Assembly: GCA_029777145.1 (NCBI GenBank)
Contig: JAKOSS010000798.1
Location: forward strand, 1-7,270
From: Acidobacteriota bacterium
GTDB taxonomy: Bacteria > Acidobacteriota > Blastocatellia > Pyrinomonadales > Pyrinomonadaceae
DNA: 7,270 nt
Direction: 5' to 3'
Shown: positions 1-5,525 of the stretch, one piece after another
Layout: each line of letters opens with the position of its first letter
Position numbering within the stretch: position 1 is the first letter of the stretch
Made by a program: the position numbers and the translations under genes
The notes under the pieces: generated by a model
The model's database searches: none
What the model was told of the DNA's origin: nothing
What the model saw: the letters and a program-made list of their open reading frames with translations, nothing else

Positions 1-1330
1 CGATCAGGGCGTTGATGTCGGTCGCCGCCCGCGCCGCCGGCCTGACCCGCGCAAAGTCCATCATATCTTTCGTGACACGGGAGATCCGCTCGATCTGGGT
101 TTCGATCAGCCGGAGGTTCTCAATGTCCTTCTCATCGGAACTGCGCTTTCGCATCATCTGGATCAGGGACGAGATCGACGCAAGCGGGTTGTTCACCTCA
201 TGCGCCAAACCGGCCGACAGCGTGCCCATCGCCGCGAGCTTTTCGGTCCGGATCAGTTGATCGGTTAGTTGCTGGAGCTGCTCGATGTCGTCCGCCATCT
301 TGCGGCTCATTTCGTTGAACGATTGTGCAAGCAGGCCGATCTCGTCGTTGCTCTGCCGACCGTCGACCTCGGTACCGTAATTTCCCTCGGTGACCCGCAC
401 GGCGGCGAGCGTGATCCGCTGCAGCGGGCGCGAGATCGTCCGGACGATGAGAAGCAGCAACAGAAGATTCGGAACCAGCGCCGAGATCACGCTGAAGACG
501 AGATATTTTCGCCAGGCCTCAAAGTTGATTCCGTCCTGAAACGCCCACCAGACGATCGGGATCTGAAAGAGCGTGAAACTGACGATCGCGACGGTCGCGA
601 TGCTGAGCGCGATCTTGTATGTGATCGGGAAGAGTCGGAATTGATCGAGAGCGTTCTCGAGCGAAAAAAGCTTGAAATTTGAGATCGCGTACGCGTAGAT
701 CAGCACTCCGGGCAGGACAAAGATCGAACTGTACGGCAAAAGAAAATAGTATCCGAAGAAAGGAAAGACGATATTGGCGGCCGTTTTCAAAGCGCCCGTG
801 ATCATCAGGCCCCAGATGATCGCGCCGAGCTGCTGCGCCTCCTGCGACGAGCGCAGCGCCCGGTATTTTCGGAACAGGACGAGAGCGCCGTATCCGAAAA
901 TGAAATAGACGTAAACGACGAACGCATAGGCGAGCGGCGCGAGGTCGATCTCGAACCGGCCGTCGCGGAACCCGACGTCGCGCCAGAGAAGTCCGGCGAA
1001 CGCCGCGGGAATCAGCACCAGCGACGGCGCAAACAGGATCGCCGCCTTTCGCCGCGGCGTTCTCGAATTTTCGGGGAAGACCCAGGCGAAAACGGCGAGC
1101 GAACACTGCATTAGGAGCGCGATGATAAAGCTCGACGCGGCCCACCAGCCGGCGGCGACGTTCGTTCCGTGAAAATTCCAGAAGATCAGGTCCTTGATCG
1201 TCCACAGGGCGAGGAACGCGATGAACGCCGCGAAGGTTTGGTGCGCGCGGTTGCGCGGATTCGCGACGAAGACGTAAAACCCGAGCAGAACCAGGAGGAA
1301 CAGCGCGAAAAGATGAAGCAGGACGAGCAC
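1..1330 (-). CDS. Sensor histidine kinase with 7TM-type N-terminus, HAMP and HisKA domains (C-terminus beyond left edge)
   Basis: Membrane-bound sensor kinase that would autophosphorylate on histidine and pass the phosphate to a response regulator not seen here. 443 codons are visible. Residues 1 to about 220 hold several hydrophobic helices, starting LVLLHLFALFLLVLL, with an NPRN turn after the first, as in 7TM-type kinase N-termini. Two more helices lie near 245-265 and 275-295. A HAMP linker follows at about 296-350 (ISRPLQRIT, then NDEIGLLAQSFNEM). The HisKA H-box is GLAHEVNNPLASI with the phospho-accepting His at about residue 377. The ATP-binding domain lies off the left edge. I chose the GTG at 1330-1328: between it and the in-frame stop of the upstream gene at 1384-1382 there is no ATG, GTG or TTG. 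The Shine-Dalgarno is poor, with GGCGGA about 21 bases away. The DUF2490 gene ends 51 bases upstream, so co-transcription is likely. No periplasmic sensor domain is evident, so the signal is probably sensed in or at the membrane. Kinase identity is firm; the signal is unknown. Confidence 0.93.
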   Translation of the reverse strand, partial: MLVLLHLFALFLLVLLGFYVFVANPRNRAHQTFAAFIAFLALWTIKDLIFWNFHGTNVAAGWWAASSFIIALLMQCSLAVFAWVFPENSRTPRRKAAILFAPSLVLIPAAFAGLLWRDVGFRDGRFEIDLAPLAYAFVVYVYFIFGYGALVLFRKYRALRSSQEAQQLGAIIWGLMITGALKTAANIVFPFFGYYFLLPYSSIFVLPGVLIYAYAISNFKLFSLENALDQFRLFPITYKIALSIATVAIVSFTLFQIPIVWWAFQDGINFEAWRKYLVFSVISALVPNLLLLLLIVRTISRPLQRITLAAVRVTEGNYGTEVDGRQSNDEIGLLAQSFNEMSRKMADDIEQLQQLTDQLIRTEKLAAMGTLSAGLAHEVNNPLASISSLIQMMRKRSSDEKDIENLRLIETQIERISRVTKDMMDFARVRPAARAATDINALI

Positions 1331-1381
1331 GGTTCGAGTGTAGTTGCAGCGTCCGCCAAGTGCAATCCGGAACGAAAACGG

Positions 1382-2068
1382 TCAGCGATCGATCTTGAAT
1401 TTCAGAGTAATCCCGACGGCGTGCACGTATTTGAAGGATGCGCCGCGGTTGTTCTGCAACATGTAGAAATACTCGGCAGAAAAGTTGCCCGAATACTTCT
1501 TTATGATCCCGGCGGAGAACTCGTTCCGTGTCCATGACCGTGACTGGAACTCGAAATATGGCTCGTCGGCGACGAACCATTCGAACTTTTCCTTGCCCGA
1601 TCTCCTGACCGGAACGGCGATTTGGAACTTGTTGCGATAACGCGTCGAATCCGGCCGGAAGTTGCGAAACCGATGTTCGATTCGATTCCGGTCCTTGATC
1701 GTGAACGAACCGAACTTCTTCTCGAGACCGACATCGAAGCGAAGACGGCTTTCAAACTCCCGCCGGCCCGCATACGGCTGACCGGCGCGGTACAGATACG
1801 AAGGCGTGAACGTGACGAAACGGTTCGCCCGAAATTCGAGCCCGACCGCGATCCTCTCATCGACCGGTCCCGAAACATTGCGCCCGATCCTGAACGTCCC
1901 CGTCAGAACGAGAGAAAGTTTGCCGGTCTTGCCGTCTTGTTTCATGATGACGGGAATCGTTAGGTAAGTGTCGGTCCAGATCTGGAAATCGCGTTCCGGA
2001 GGTGAAGTTTGAGCCGGCGTTCGGATCGCCGCAGCGAGGACAAAAAGAAGAAGCAACCGGAGGCGCAT
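1382..2068 (-). CDS. DUF2490-type outer-membrane beta-barrel protein
   Basis: A 228-residue exported protein. Residues 1-19 form a signal peptide: MRLR, a Leu/Ala-rich core, and probable cleavage after TPA at 19. The mature part alternates polar and hydrophobic residues with aromatic girdles, as in a small beta-barrel. It has the flavour of DUF2490: an N-terminal FQIWTDTYLTIP strand, RIEHRF followed by RYRNKFQ near the middle, then DEPYFEF, RNEFSAGI and YFYMLQNN, ending in strand GITLKFKI. The length fits the family, whose function is not known. It lies in the outer membrane by inference. The ATG at 2068-2066 has no clear Shine-Dalgarno; a TGTAACA half-site (minus strand) sits 1 base before it. 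A palindromic operator candidate lies just upstream, and the histidine kinase gene follows 51 bases downstream on the same strand. The pairing suggests that the barrel is either a target or a partner of that signalling pathway; this is inference. Confidence 0.85.
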   Translation of the reverse strand: MRLRLLLLFVLAAAIRTPAQTSPPERDFQIWTDTYLTIPVIMKQDGKTGKLSLVLTGTFRIGRNVSGPVDERIAVGLEFRANRFVTFTPSYLYRAGQPYAGRREFESRLRFDVGLEKKFGSFTIKDRNRIEHRFRNFRPDSTRYRNKFQIAVPVRRSGKEKFEWFVADEPYFEFQSRSWTRNEFSAGIIKKYSGNFSAEYFYMLQNNRGASFKYVHAVGITLKFKIDR

Positions 2069-2069
2069 G

Positions 2070-2109
2070 TGTTACAAAAGCATCACAGAAATGTTACAGC
2101 TGTAACATT
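2070..2109. promoter_or_regulatory. Candidate operator: 20-bp perfect palindrome plus a third half-site
   Basis: Positions 2090-2109 read AATGTTACAGCTGTAACATT, a perfect palindrome centred between 2099 and 2100. Its arms contain TGTTACA (2092-2098) and TGTAACA (2101-2107). A third copy, TGTTACA, lies at 2070-2076, exactly 22 bases (about two helical turns) from the first and 1 base from the DUF2490 start codon. This fits binding by a dimeric helix-turn-helix regulator, with the third half-site as an auxiliary contact. As RNA it could also fold into an 8-bp stem with an AGCT loop, but no T-run follows on the minus strand, so a terminator for the 231-residue gene is less likely. The regulator is not in the window. 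Confidence 0.6.
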
Positions 2110-2133
2110 AGGCTCGATGCCTTGAGAACGCAA
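2105..2133 (-). promoter_or_regulatory. Weak candidate promoter for the DUF2490 and kinase genes
   Basis: On the minus strand, TTGCGT (2133-2128) and TAATGT (2110-2105) are 17 bases apart, a normal sigma-70 spacing, though each matches the consensus at only about half its positions. If real, the -10 box overlaps the right arm of the 20-bp palindrome, so a bound regulator would block RNA polymerase. This is inferred from spacing and position only. Confidence 0.3.
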
Positions 2134-2144
2134 GCAATCCGGAA

Positions 2145-2840
2145 CTAAGCCGCTCGGTCAAGAAGCCGTGGCTGCGAGGCGGTATCGGTTTCAAACGATT
2201 CGGCGGGCGAATCGGCCAGGTTCGTCGGCGCGGAATCGATGATCCCGCGATCATCCCCGATCGTTTTCATGAGGTCGGCGAGGACCGTTCTGATCACATC
2301 CGCGTTCGACGCCGATTCGCTGAAGTGCGCCAGAAATTCGGATCGCGCAATGTTCCGATGGGCGTGCAAACGGATCTCATTCCGGCGCTTCCATGTCGCC
2401 GAAACGGCGTCCGTCGCTTTCCTTCCGGCAGCCGACTGAAATTCGCCGGCGGCAAATTGGTCGCCGCTGCCGAGGCGTCCGATTTCGACGCTCAATCCGG
2501 CGTAGCGATCGAAATCGTCGCGAAATTCAAAGATCCGTGAGGCGCCGACCGAGGCGACGCAGAGCCGCTCGAGATCCTTCCGCAGCCGACGCAATTTTTC
2601 CTCGTCTCCGAAATCATAGCCAACCCGTCCGAGAACATATGAATCGAATAATTTCCGAAGCCATTCACTTCCAAGCAGAAGTCGAACGGCGAATTGAGGC
2701 CAGAAAACAAAGTTTCCAAGGAGTTTCAGTACGAAGGTTGGCCTGCCCTTCTCGCTTCGCGAGGAAAGCAGGTAGAAGACCCCGAACGGGGCTCCGCAGG
2801 CGAGATAGATGATTGATAGTTCGAACGTCGTCACGGCCAT
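2145..2840 (-). CDS. Hypothetical membrane-anchored protein, 231 residues
   Basis: I do not recognise a family. The N-terminus is hydrophobic: a likely transmembrane helix at 8-25 (LSIIYLACGAPFGVFYLL), then a basic linker (SRSEKGRP) and a second hydrophobic stretch at 36-56 (FVLKLLGNFVFWPQFAVRLLL). The rest, from about residue 60 to 231, is charged and soluble, with no cysteine cluster, nucleotide-binding loop or recognisable catalytic motif. It is probably mostly helical (EEKLRRLRKDLERL near 80-95) and presumably cytoplasmic. The last 30 residues are low in structure-forming content. The ATG at 2840-2838 gives the whole first helix; the Shine-Dalgarno is weak. The gene precedes the DUF2490 and kinase pair on the same strand, but the 76-base gap with its palindrome suggests separate control. 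Coding is supported by the long open frame, the sensible membrane-topology pattern and C/G-ending codons. Confidence 0.75.
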   Translation of the reverse strand: MAVTTFELSIIYLACGAPFGVFYLLSSRSEKGRPTFVLKLLGNFVFWPQFAVRLLLGSEWLRKLFDSYVLGRVGYDFGDEEKLRRLRKDLERLCVASVGASRIFEFRDDFDRYAGLSVEIGRLGSGDQFAAGEFQSAAGRKATDAVSATWKRRNEIRLHAHRNIARSEFLAHFSESASNADVIRTVLADLMKTIGDDRGIIDSAPTNLADSPAESFETDTASQPRLLDRAA

Positions 2841-3109
2841 CGCTGACGCAATGGACGTGCCAGCATCGAATGCAAGAATGCCAATCGGTCACGTTCTTCA
2901 ATAGACAGAGCGATTCCGGGATTAACTTTTTGTTAAACCTGGAACAAAAACGGGCCGCAAGGCGTTTCAAAGTTTGCATTACGCAAAATAAGCCGGATGG
3001 CTTCGCAAATTGCAAAAATCGAAAGTTTAGGCAAAACGAACCGAACATTTCGTCATCATTGGGACAAGGGGCGCGGTCATCGCGAAATCAAGGGGGAAAT
3101 AAAGCAGTC
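2841..3109. other. Divergent intergenic region with small inverted repeats
   Basis: These 269 bases separate divergent genes and are more A/T-rich than their flanks, as expected of a region holding promoters for both. I see TTAAC-TTTTT-GTTAA at 2922-2936, TTTGC-ATTAC-GCAAA at 2973-2985, and a hairpin AAGCC-GGAT-GGCTT at 2990-3003, then CGCAAATTGCAAA. I could not place a convincing -35/-10 pair for either gene and do not recognise a riboswitch class. The Shine-Dalgarno of the 72-residue gene is AGGGGGA at 3091-3097. Confidence 0.4.
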
Positions 3110-3328
3110 ATGAATACGAAAGCGAAAATCAAGGTAATCAAGAAGGGTGAGGTCAAGAGTTCGGCAAAGGCCGGCGCGCGGGACAACAACAGCGCGAAAC
3201 ATCAGGTGAGAGAGATGGTCGGCAACGTCACGAACTGGGTGAGTGAATTTCAGCAGCGGAAGAGCGACGAGGCAAAGAGCGCGTTCGAACAGCTTTTCGG
3301 CCAGCGTCCGCAAACGACCGGCGCGTAA
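3110..3328 (+). CDS. Small basic hypothetical protein, 72 residues
   Basis: No named family recognised. The N-terminal 30 residues are lysine-rich and probably disordered (MNTKAKIKVIKKGEVK, then SSAKAGARDNN). Residues 31-65 look like an amphipathic helix (HQVREMVGNVTNWVSEFQQR, then KSDEAKSAFEQLFG), followed by a short polar tail. There is no signal peptide, membrane helix or cysteine, so it is presumably cytoplasmic; the basic tail could contact nucleic acid, which is inference. The frame is open further upstream to about 2813, but the ATG at 3110 is preceded by a strong AGGGGGA sequence (3091-3097) at a usable distance, and the upstream frame translates to low-quality sequence, so this start is preferred. 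A strong terminator lies 40 bases after the stop. The gene is therefore a monocistronic unit with a possible long leader, a pattern typical of an abundant small protein. Confidence 0.8.
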   Translation: MNTKAKIKVIKKGEVKSSAKAGARDNNSAKHQVREMVGNVTNWVSEFQQRKSDEAKSAFEQLFGQRPQTTGA

Positions 3329-3367
3329 GATCGGTAAATCAGTAAGAAAATCTCCGTTTTGTGTTTG

Positions 3368-3395
3368 AGGCAGTTCGCGTGAACTGCCTTTTTTT
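3368..3395 (+). terminator. Intrinsic (Rho-independent) terminator after the 72-residue gene
   Basis: AGGCAGTTC (3368-3376), loop GCGT (3377-3380) and GAACTGCCT (3381-3389) form a perfect 9-bp stem, followed directly by six more T residues (3390-3395). There is no T-run on the other side, so it acts for plus-strand transcription. It separates the 72-residue gene from the SDR gene. Confidence 0.93.
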
Positions 3396-3411
3396 CGTGC
3401 GTCCGATCCTT

Positions 3412-3440
3412 TTGTCAATTGTCGGCAAATCTTTTAGACT
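3412..3440 (+). promoter_or_regulatory. Sigma-70-like promoter for the SDR and MBL-fold unit
   Basis: TTGTCA (3412-3417) and TAGACT (3435-3440) are separated by exactly 17 bases. The boxes match the consensus at 5 of 6 and 4 of 6 positions. It lies just after the terminator and would start transcription near 3447, leaving a leader of about 40 bases before the ATG at 3487. Confidence 0.6.
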
Positions 3441-3486
3441 CAGAGCAGACAACAAATCTAACGCGGAATTGATTCAGCGCTGAAAT

Positions 3487-4248
3487 ATGAAGGAAAAGGT
3501 CGTTATCGTCACCGGCGCAAGCAGCGGGATAGGCCGCGCCACGGCAGCCCTTTTTGCCAAGAACGGGTCGACCGTCGTCGCCGTCGGACGCAGTGAAAAA
3601 GATCTCGTTGTTCTTCGTGACGAGACGCTCAAGAAAAAAGGGAACCTCAAGATCCATCTCGCAGATATTCGCGAAACGACGCAGGTCGAAAGGCTTGTCA
3701 ACGACACGGCCGAAGCATACGGCCGGATCGACGTGCTTGTTAACGCCGCCGGGATCATTGCCAACGGTTCGATCGAATCGACCACACTCGACGATTGGGA
3801 CAAGATGCTCAACATCAATCTGCGATGCGTCTTTTACCTGATGCAAAAGTGCGTGCCGCATCTCGAAGCTGTGAAAGGCAACATCGTCAACGTTTCGAGC
3901 GTCGCCGGGACGCGCTCGTTCCCGAATCTGCTGGCCTACTGCGTGTCAAAGGCCGCCGTCGATCAGTTGACCCATTGCGCGGCGCTCGATCTTGGAGAAA
4001 AGGGCGTGCGCGTGAATGCGGTCAATCCGGGCGTCGTCGTCTCGAATCTCCATCGGCGCGGCGGGATGAACGAAGAGAATTACGCTTCTTTCCTCAAGAA
4101 TTCGAAGAACACGCACCCGATCGGCCGGGTCGGCGAGCCGAAGGAAATCGCCGAATTGATCTACTTCCTCGCGTCTGACAAGGCCGGCTGGATCACCGGA
4201 GCGACGTATGCCATCGATGGCGGCCGTGCCCAGACATGTGCGCGCTAA
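3487..4248 (+). CDS. SDR family NAD(P)-dependent oxidoreductase (FabG-like)
   Basis: A 253-residue classical short-chain dehydrogenase/reductase, the usual family length, in the cytoplasm. It has the cofactor glycine motif TGASSGIG (9-16), G34-R35 after the second strand (the arginine hints at NADPH preference), the adenine-contact D60, and NAAG (86-89). The full catalytic tetrad is present: N111, S138, Y151 and K155 in YCVSK. NPG (180-182) and a C-terminal IDGG complete the fold. It would reduce or oxidise a carbonyl/hydroxyl pair; the substrate cannot be read from sequence. The substrate-loop segment LHRRGGMNEENYASF and the ending GGRAQTCAR recall a FabG-like subfamily also found in animals (from memory). 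There is no fatty-acid synthesis gene beside it, so I do not call it fabG. The ATG at 3487 lies about 40 bases after the predicted transcript start and has little Shine-Dalgarno. The MBL-fold gene follows after 8 bases and is almost certainly in the same operon. Confidence 0.95.
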   Translation: MKEKVVIVTGASSGIGRATAALFAKNGSTVVAVGRSEKDLVVLRDETLKKKGNLKIHLADIRETTQVERLVNDTAEAYGRIDVLVNAAGIIANGSIESTTLDDWDKMLNINLRCVFYLMQKCVPHLEAVKGNIVNVSSVAGTRSFPNLLAYCVSKAAVDQLTHCAALDLGEKGVRVNAVNPGVVVSNLHRRGGMNEENYASFLKNSKNTHPIGRVGEPKEIAELIYFLASDKAGWITGATYAIDGGRAQTCAR

Positions 4249-4256
4249 GGTCTTAG

Positions 4257-5027
4257 ATGAGAATTCAACTGCTGCCAAGTACGATCGATGATGGCCGGGC
4301 CTCGGTGCGCCAGCATCTTTCCTGTCTGGTGGTCGACGACCTGGTCGCGATCGACGCCGGGAGCCTTGCCCAATCCTCCACGGACGAACAACGCGCGGGT
4401 CTTCGCGACATCGTTCTGACCCATTCCCATCTCGACCATATTGCCGGGCTACCGTTGTTTGTCGATGATCTCTTCGCGACAACGCGTCGTCCGATCGTCG
4501 TCCACGCGATCGCGGAAGTGATCGACGTTCTTGAACGCGACATCTTCAACTGGTCTGTTTATCCGAAGTTCTCCGAACTCAGCAATGATTTCGGGAAAGT
4601 ACTTGAATATCGATCTTTTGAGGCAGGTGATGAGTTCTCCGTGGCGCACCTGGACTTTCGGGCCGTACGGGTCAATCACAAGGTGCCGTCAGTCGGTTTC
4701 ATTGTCTCGGATGATTCAAGGACGGTCGCGATGACGGGCGATACTGCCGAACTGAACGGGTTCTGGAATGTCGTGAATTCGATGGACCGGATCGACGCGC
4801 TGATCGTTGAATGTGCGTTCCCGAACCGGCTCGAAGAATTATCCGTCATTTCACATCATCTGACGCCGGCGCGGCTCGCCTCCGAACTCCTTAAGTTCGA
4901 ACACGATTGCCCGATCTACGTGATGAGCATCAAACCGGCATATTATGACGAGGTCAGGAGTGAGCTTGAAGCGCTGTCGATCGACGGATTGGAAATCTTC
5001 GACGGCGGTCGATCGATCGAGATCTGA
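4257..5027 (+). CDS. MBL-fold metallohydrolase, class II cyclic-nucleotide phosphodiesterase-like
   Basis: A 256-residue metallo-beta-lactamase-fold hydrolase, presumably cytoplasmic (no signal peptide). The metal-binding motif is THSHLDHIAGLP, with H56, H58, D60 and H61. Other likely ligands are H141 (VNHKVPSVGF), D162 (MTGDT) and a late histidine in SHHLTP (H200 or H201). The HxHLDHxxGL form and the ECAFPN...SHHLTP tail resemble class II 3',5'-cyclic nucleotide phosphodiesterases (PDE1/CpdP type) more than beta-lactamases or RNase Z. The reaction, hydrolysis of a cyclic nucleotide or another phosphodiester, is inferred from the family. It starts 8 bases after the SDR stop and has only a poor Shine-Dalgarno, so translation may be coupled. 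Its TGA (5025-5027) abuts the stop of the convergent gene. No terminator is visible between them. Confidence in the fold is high, in the substrate moderate to low. Confidence 0.9.
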   Translation: MRIQLLPSTIDDGRASVRQHLSCLVVDDLVAIDAGSLAQSSTDEQRAGLRDIVLTHSHLDHIAGLPLFVDDLFATTRRPIVVHAIAEVIDVLERDIFNWSVYPKFSELSNDFGKVLEYRSFEAGDEFSVAHLDFRAVRVNHKVPSVGFIVSDDSRTVAMTGDTAELNGFWNVVNSMDRIDALIVECAFPNRLEELSVISHHLTPARLASELLKFEHDCPIYVMSIKPAYYDEVRSELEALSIDGLEIFDGGRSIEI

Positions 5028-5258
5028 TCAAACGTGTTCGCGTCGGAAATTGACTGGTTCAAAGGAACTTTGCCGGTGCTCTCCGACGAAATCATAAAGC
5101 ACGACGCGGCCGTTCGAGAGAACTTCACGGATCTTGAAGGTCCGCTCTTCGCGGCTCTTGCCCGGCATCAGTTCCGCGCGAAACGTAACTTTCATTTCAG
5201 GCCGGGCCCAAACGCTTTCGCGTACAATCTTCCGATAAAAATTTCGAATGAATCCCAT
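5028..5258 (-). CDS. Small hypothetical protein, 76 residues
   Basis: I do not recognise a family. The first 20 residues are basic (MGFIRNFYRKIVRESVWARP). The rest alternates in a beta-strand-like pattern (MKVTFRAELM, RTFKIREVL, GRVVLYDFVG) and ends SSFEPVNFRREHV, consistent with a small all-beta domain. There is no signal peptide or membrane helix, so it is probably cytoplasmic. Coding is supported by C/G-ending codons and coherent strand pattern. The ATG at 5258-5256 lies 3 bases after the stop of the upstream 54-residue gene, so the two form a tight operon and are probably translationally coupled. Its stop codon (5030-5028) directly abuts the stop of the MBL-fold gene on the other strand, with no intergenic base. 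Confidence 0.7.
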   Translation of the reverse strand: MGFIRNFYRKIVRESVWARPEMKVTFRAELMPGKSREERTFKIREVLSNGRVVLYDFVGEHRQSSFEPVNFRREHV

Positions 5259-5261
5259 TCT

Positions 5262-5426
5262 CTAATCGTTTTGTTCTTCCTTCTTTTTATGCTTCGTGTC
5301 GCGCAACGACGGATGAGCCTTCGCGTCCGGCCGACGCTCTCCGATCTTGTTGCTCGGAGGCGCGGTCGGTTTCCTGATCGAGTCGAAGACCGTCTTCTTC
5401 TTTTTCCGTCTCTTGCCGCCGGTCAC
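5262..5426 (-). CDS. Small lysine/proline-rich hypothetical protein, about 54 residues
   Basis: No named family recognised. From a GTG start (5426-5424) the protein begins with a basic run (GGKRRKKKK), then TVFDSIRKPTAPPSNKIGE and RRPDAKAHPSLRD, and ends with a second basic tail (TKHKKKEEQND). It is probably disordered and may bind nucleic acid or a ribosome-related partner; this is inference from charge only. The frame is open further upstream to a TTG at 5459-5457, but those extra codons are A/T-rich, unlike the rest, and overlap a probable promoter on the other strand, so I prefer the GTG. Neither start has a clear Shine-Dalgarno. The stop (5264-5262) lies 3 bases before the ATG of the 76-residue gene, which supports a real two-gene unit. 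Confidence 0.6.
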   Translation of the reverse strand: MTGGKRRKKKKTVFDSIRKPTAPPSNKIGERRPDAKAHPSLRDTKHKKKEEQND

Positions 5427-5452
5427 ATCTAATGACGATACAATAAGAACTG

Positions 5453-5484
5453 TTGACAAGTATAGGGCAAACTTTCAGTATAGG
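5453..5484 (+). promoter_or_regulatory. Candidate promoter with direct repeat AGTATAGG
   Basis: A consensus -35 box TTGACA (5453-5458) is followed by AGTATAGG at 5459-5466 and again at 5477-5484, an 8-base direct repeat 18 bases apart. A -10 box could be AGTATA (18-base spacer) or TATAGG (20-base spacer), neither ideal. It lies about 45 bases before the 328-residue gene and is the best promoter candidate for the polysaccharide export unit. The second repeat copy could also mark a regulator site. Confidence 0.42.
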
Positions 5485-5525
5485 AGTCATTGCGGACGGC
5501 TCCCGCCGATCGTCGCTGAATCTTG

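Noticed and set aside
269..682. Plus-strand open frame of 137 codons opposite the kinase HAMP region.
   Set aside because: The product is a run of charged residues with no fold, and the minus-strand kinase is clearly the real gene.
519..1580. Long open frame of 353 codons on the minus strand.
   Set aside because: It overlaps the kinase and barrel genes in another frame. Its product is Arg/Pro-rich with no domain, while the kinase frame gives transmembrane helices, HAMP and an H-box. It is a shadow of GC-rich codons.
2665..3048. Minus-strand open frame of 127 codons across the 231-residue gene start and the intergenic region.
   Set aside because: Cys/Arg-rich product without domain, overlapping the better-supported gene.
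2813..3109. N-terminal extension of the 72-residue protein back to 2813.
   Set aside because: The extra sequence is poor in coding character and crosses the divergent promoter region; the ATG at 3110 has a strong Shine-Dalgarno.
3415..3861. Minus-strand open frame of 148 codons opposite the SDR gene.
   Set aside because: Mirror of a highly conserved SDR with all catalytic residues; no independent support.
5009..5020. 12-bp palindrome TCGATCGATCGA near the end of the hydrolase gene.
   Set aside because: It lies inside coding sequence and GATC/CGATCG-type words are frequent in this window; it is not a terminator, having no T-run.
5490..5519. Nine-codon open frame (TTG to TGA) with AGGAG just upstream, before the 328-residue gene.
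   Set aside because: Could be a leader peptide, but it is very short, has a non-ATG start and shows no attenuator structure, so chance is more likely.
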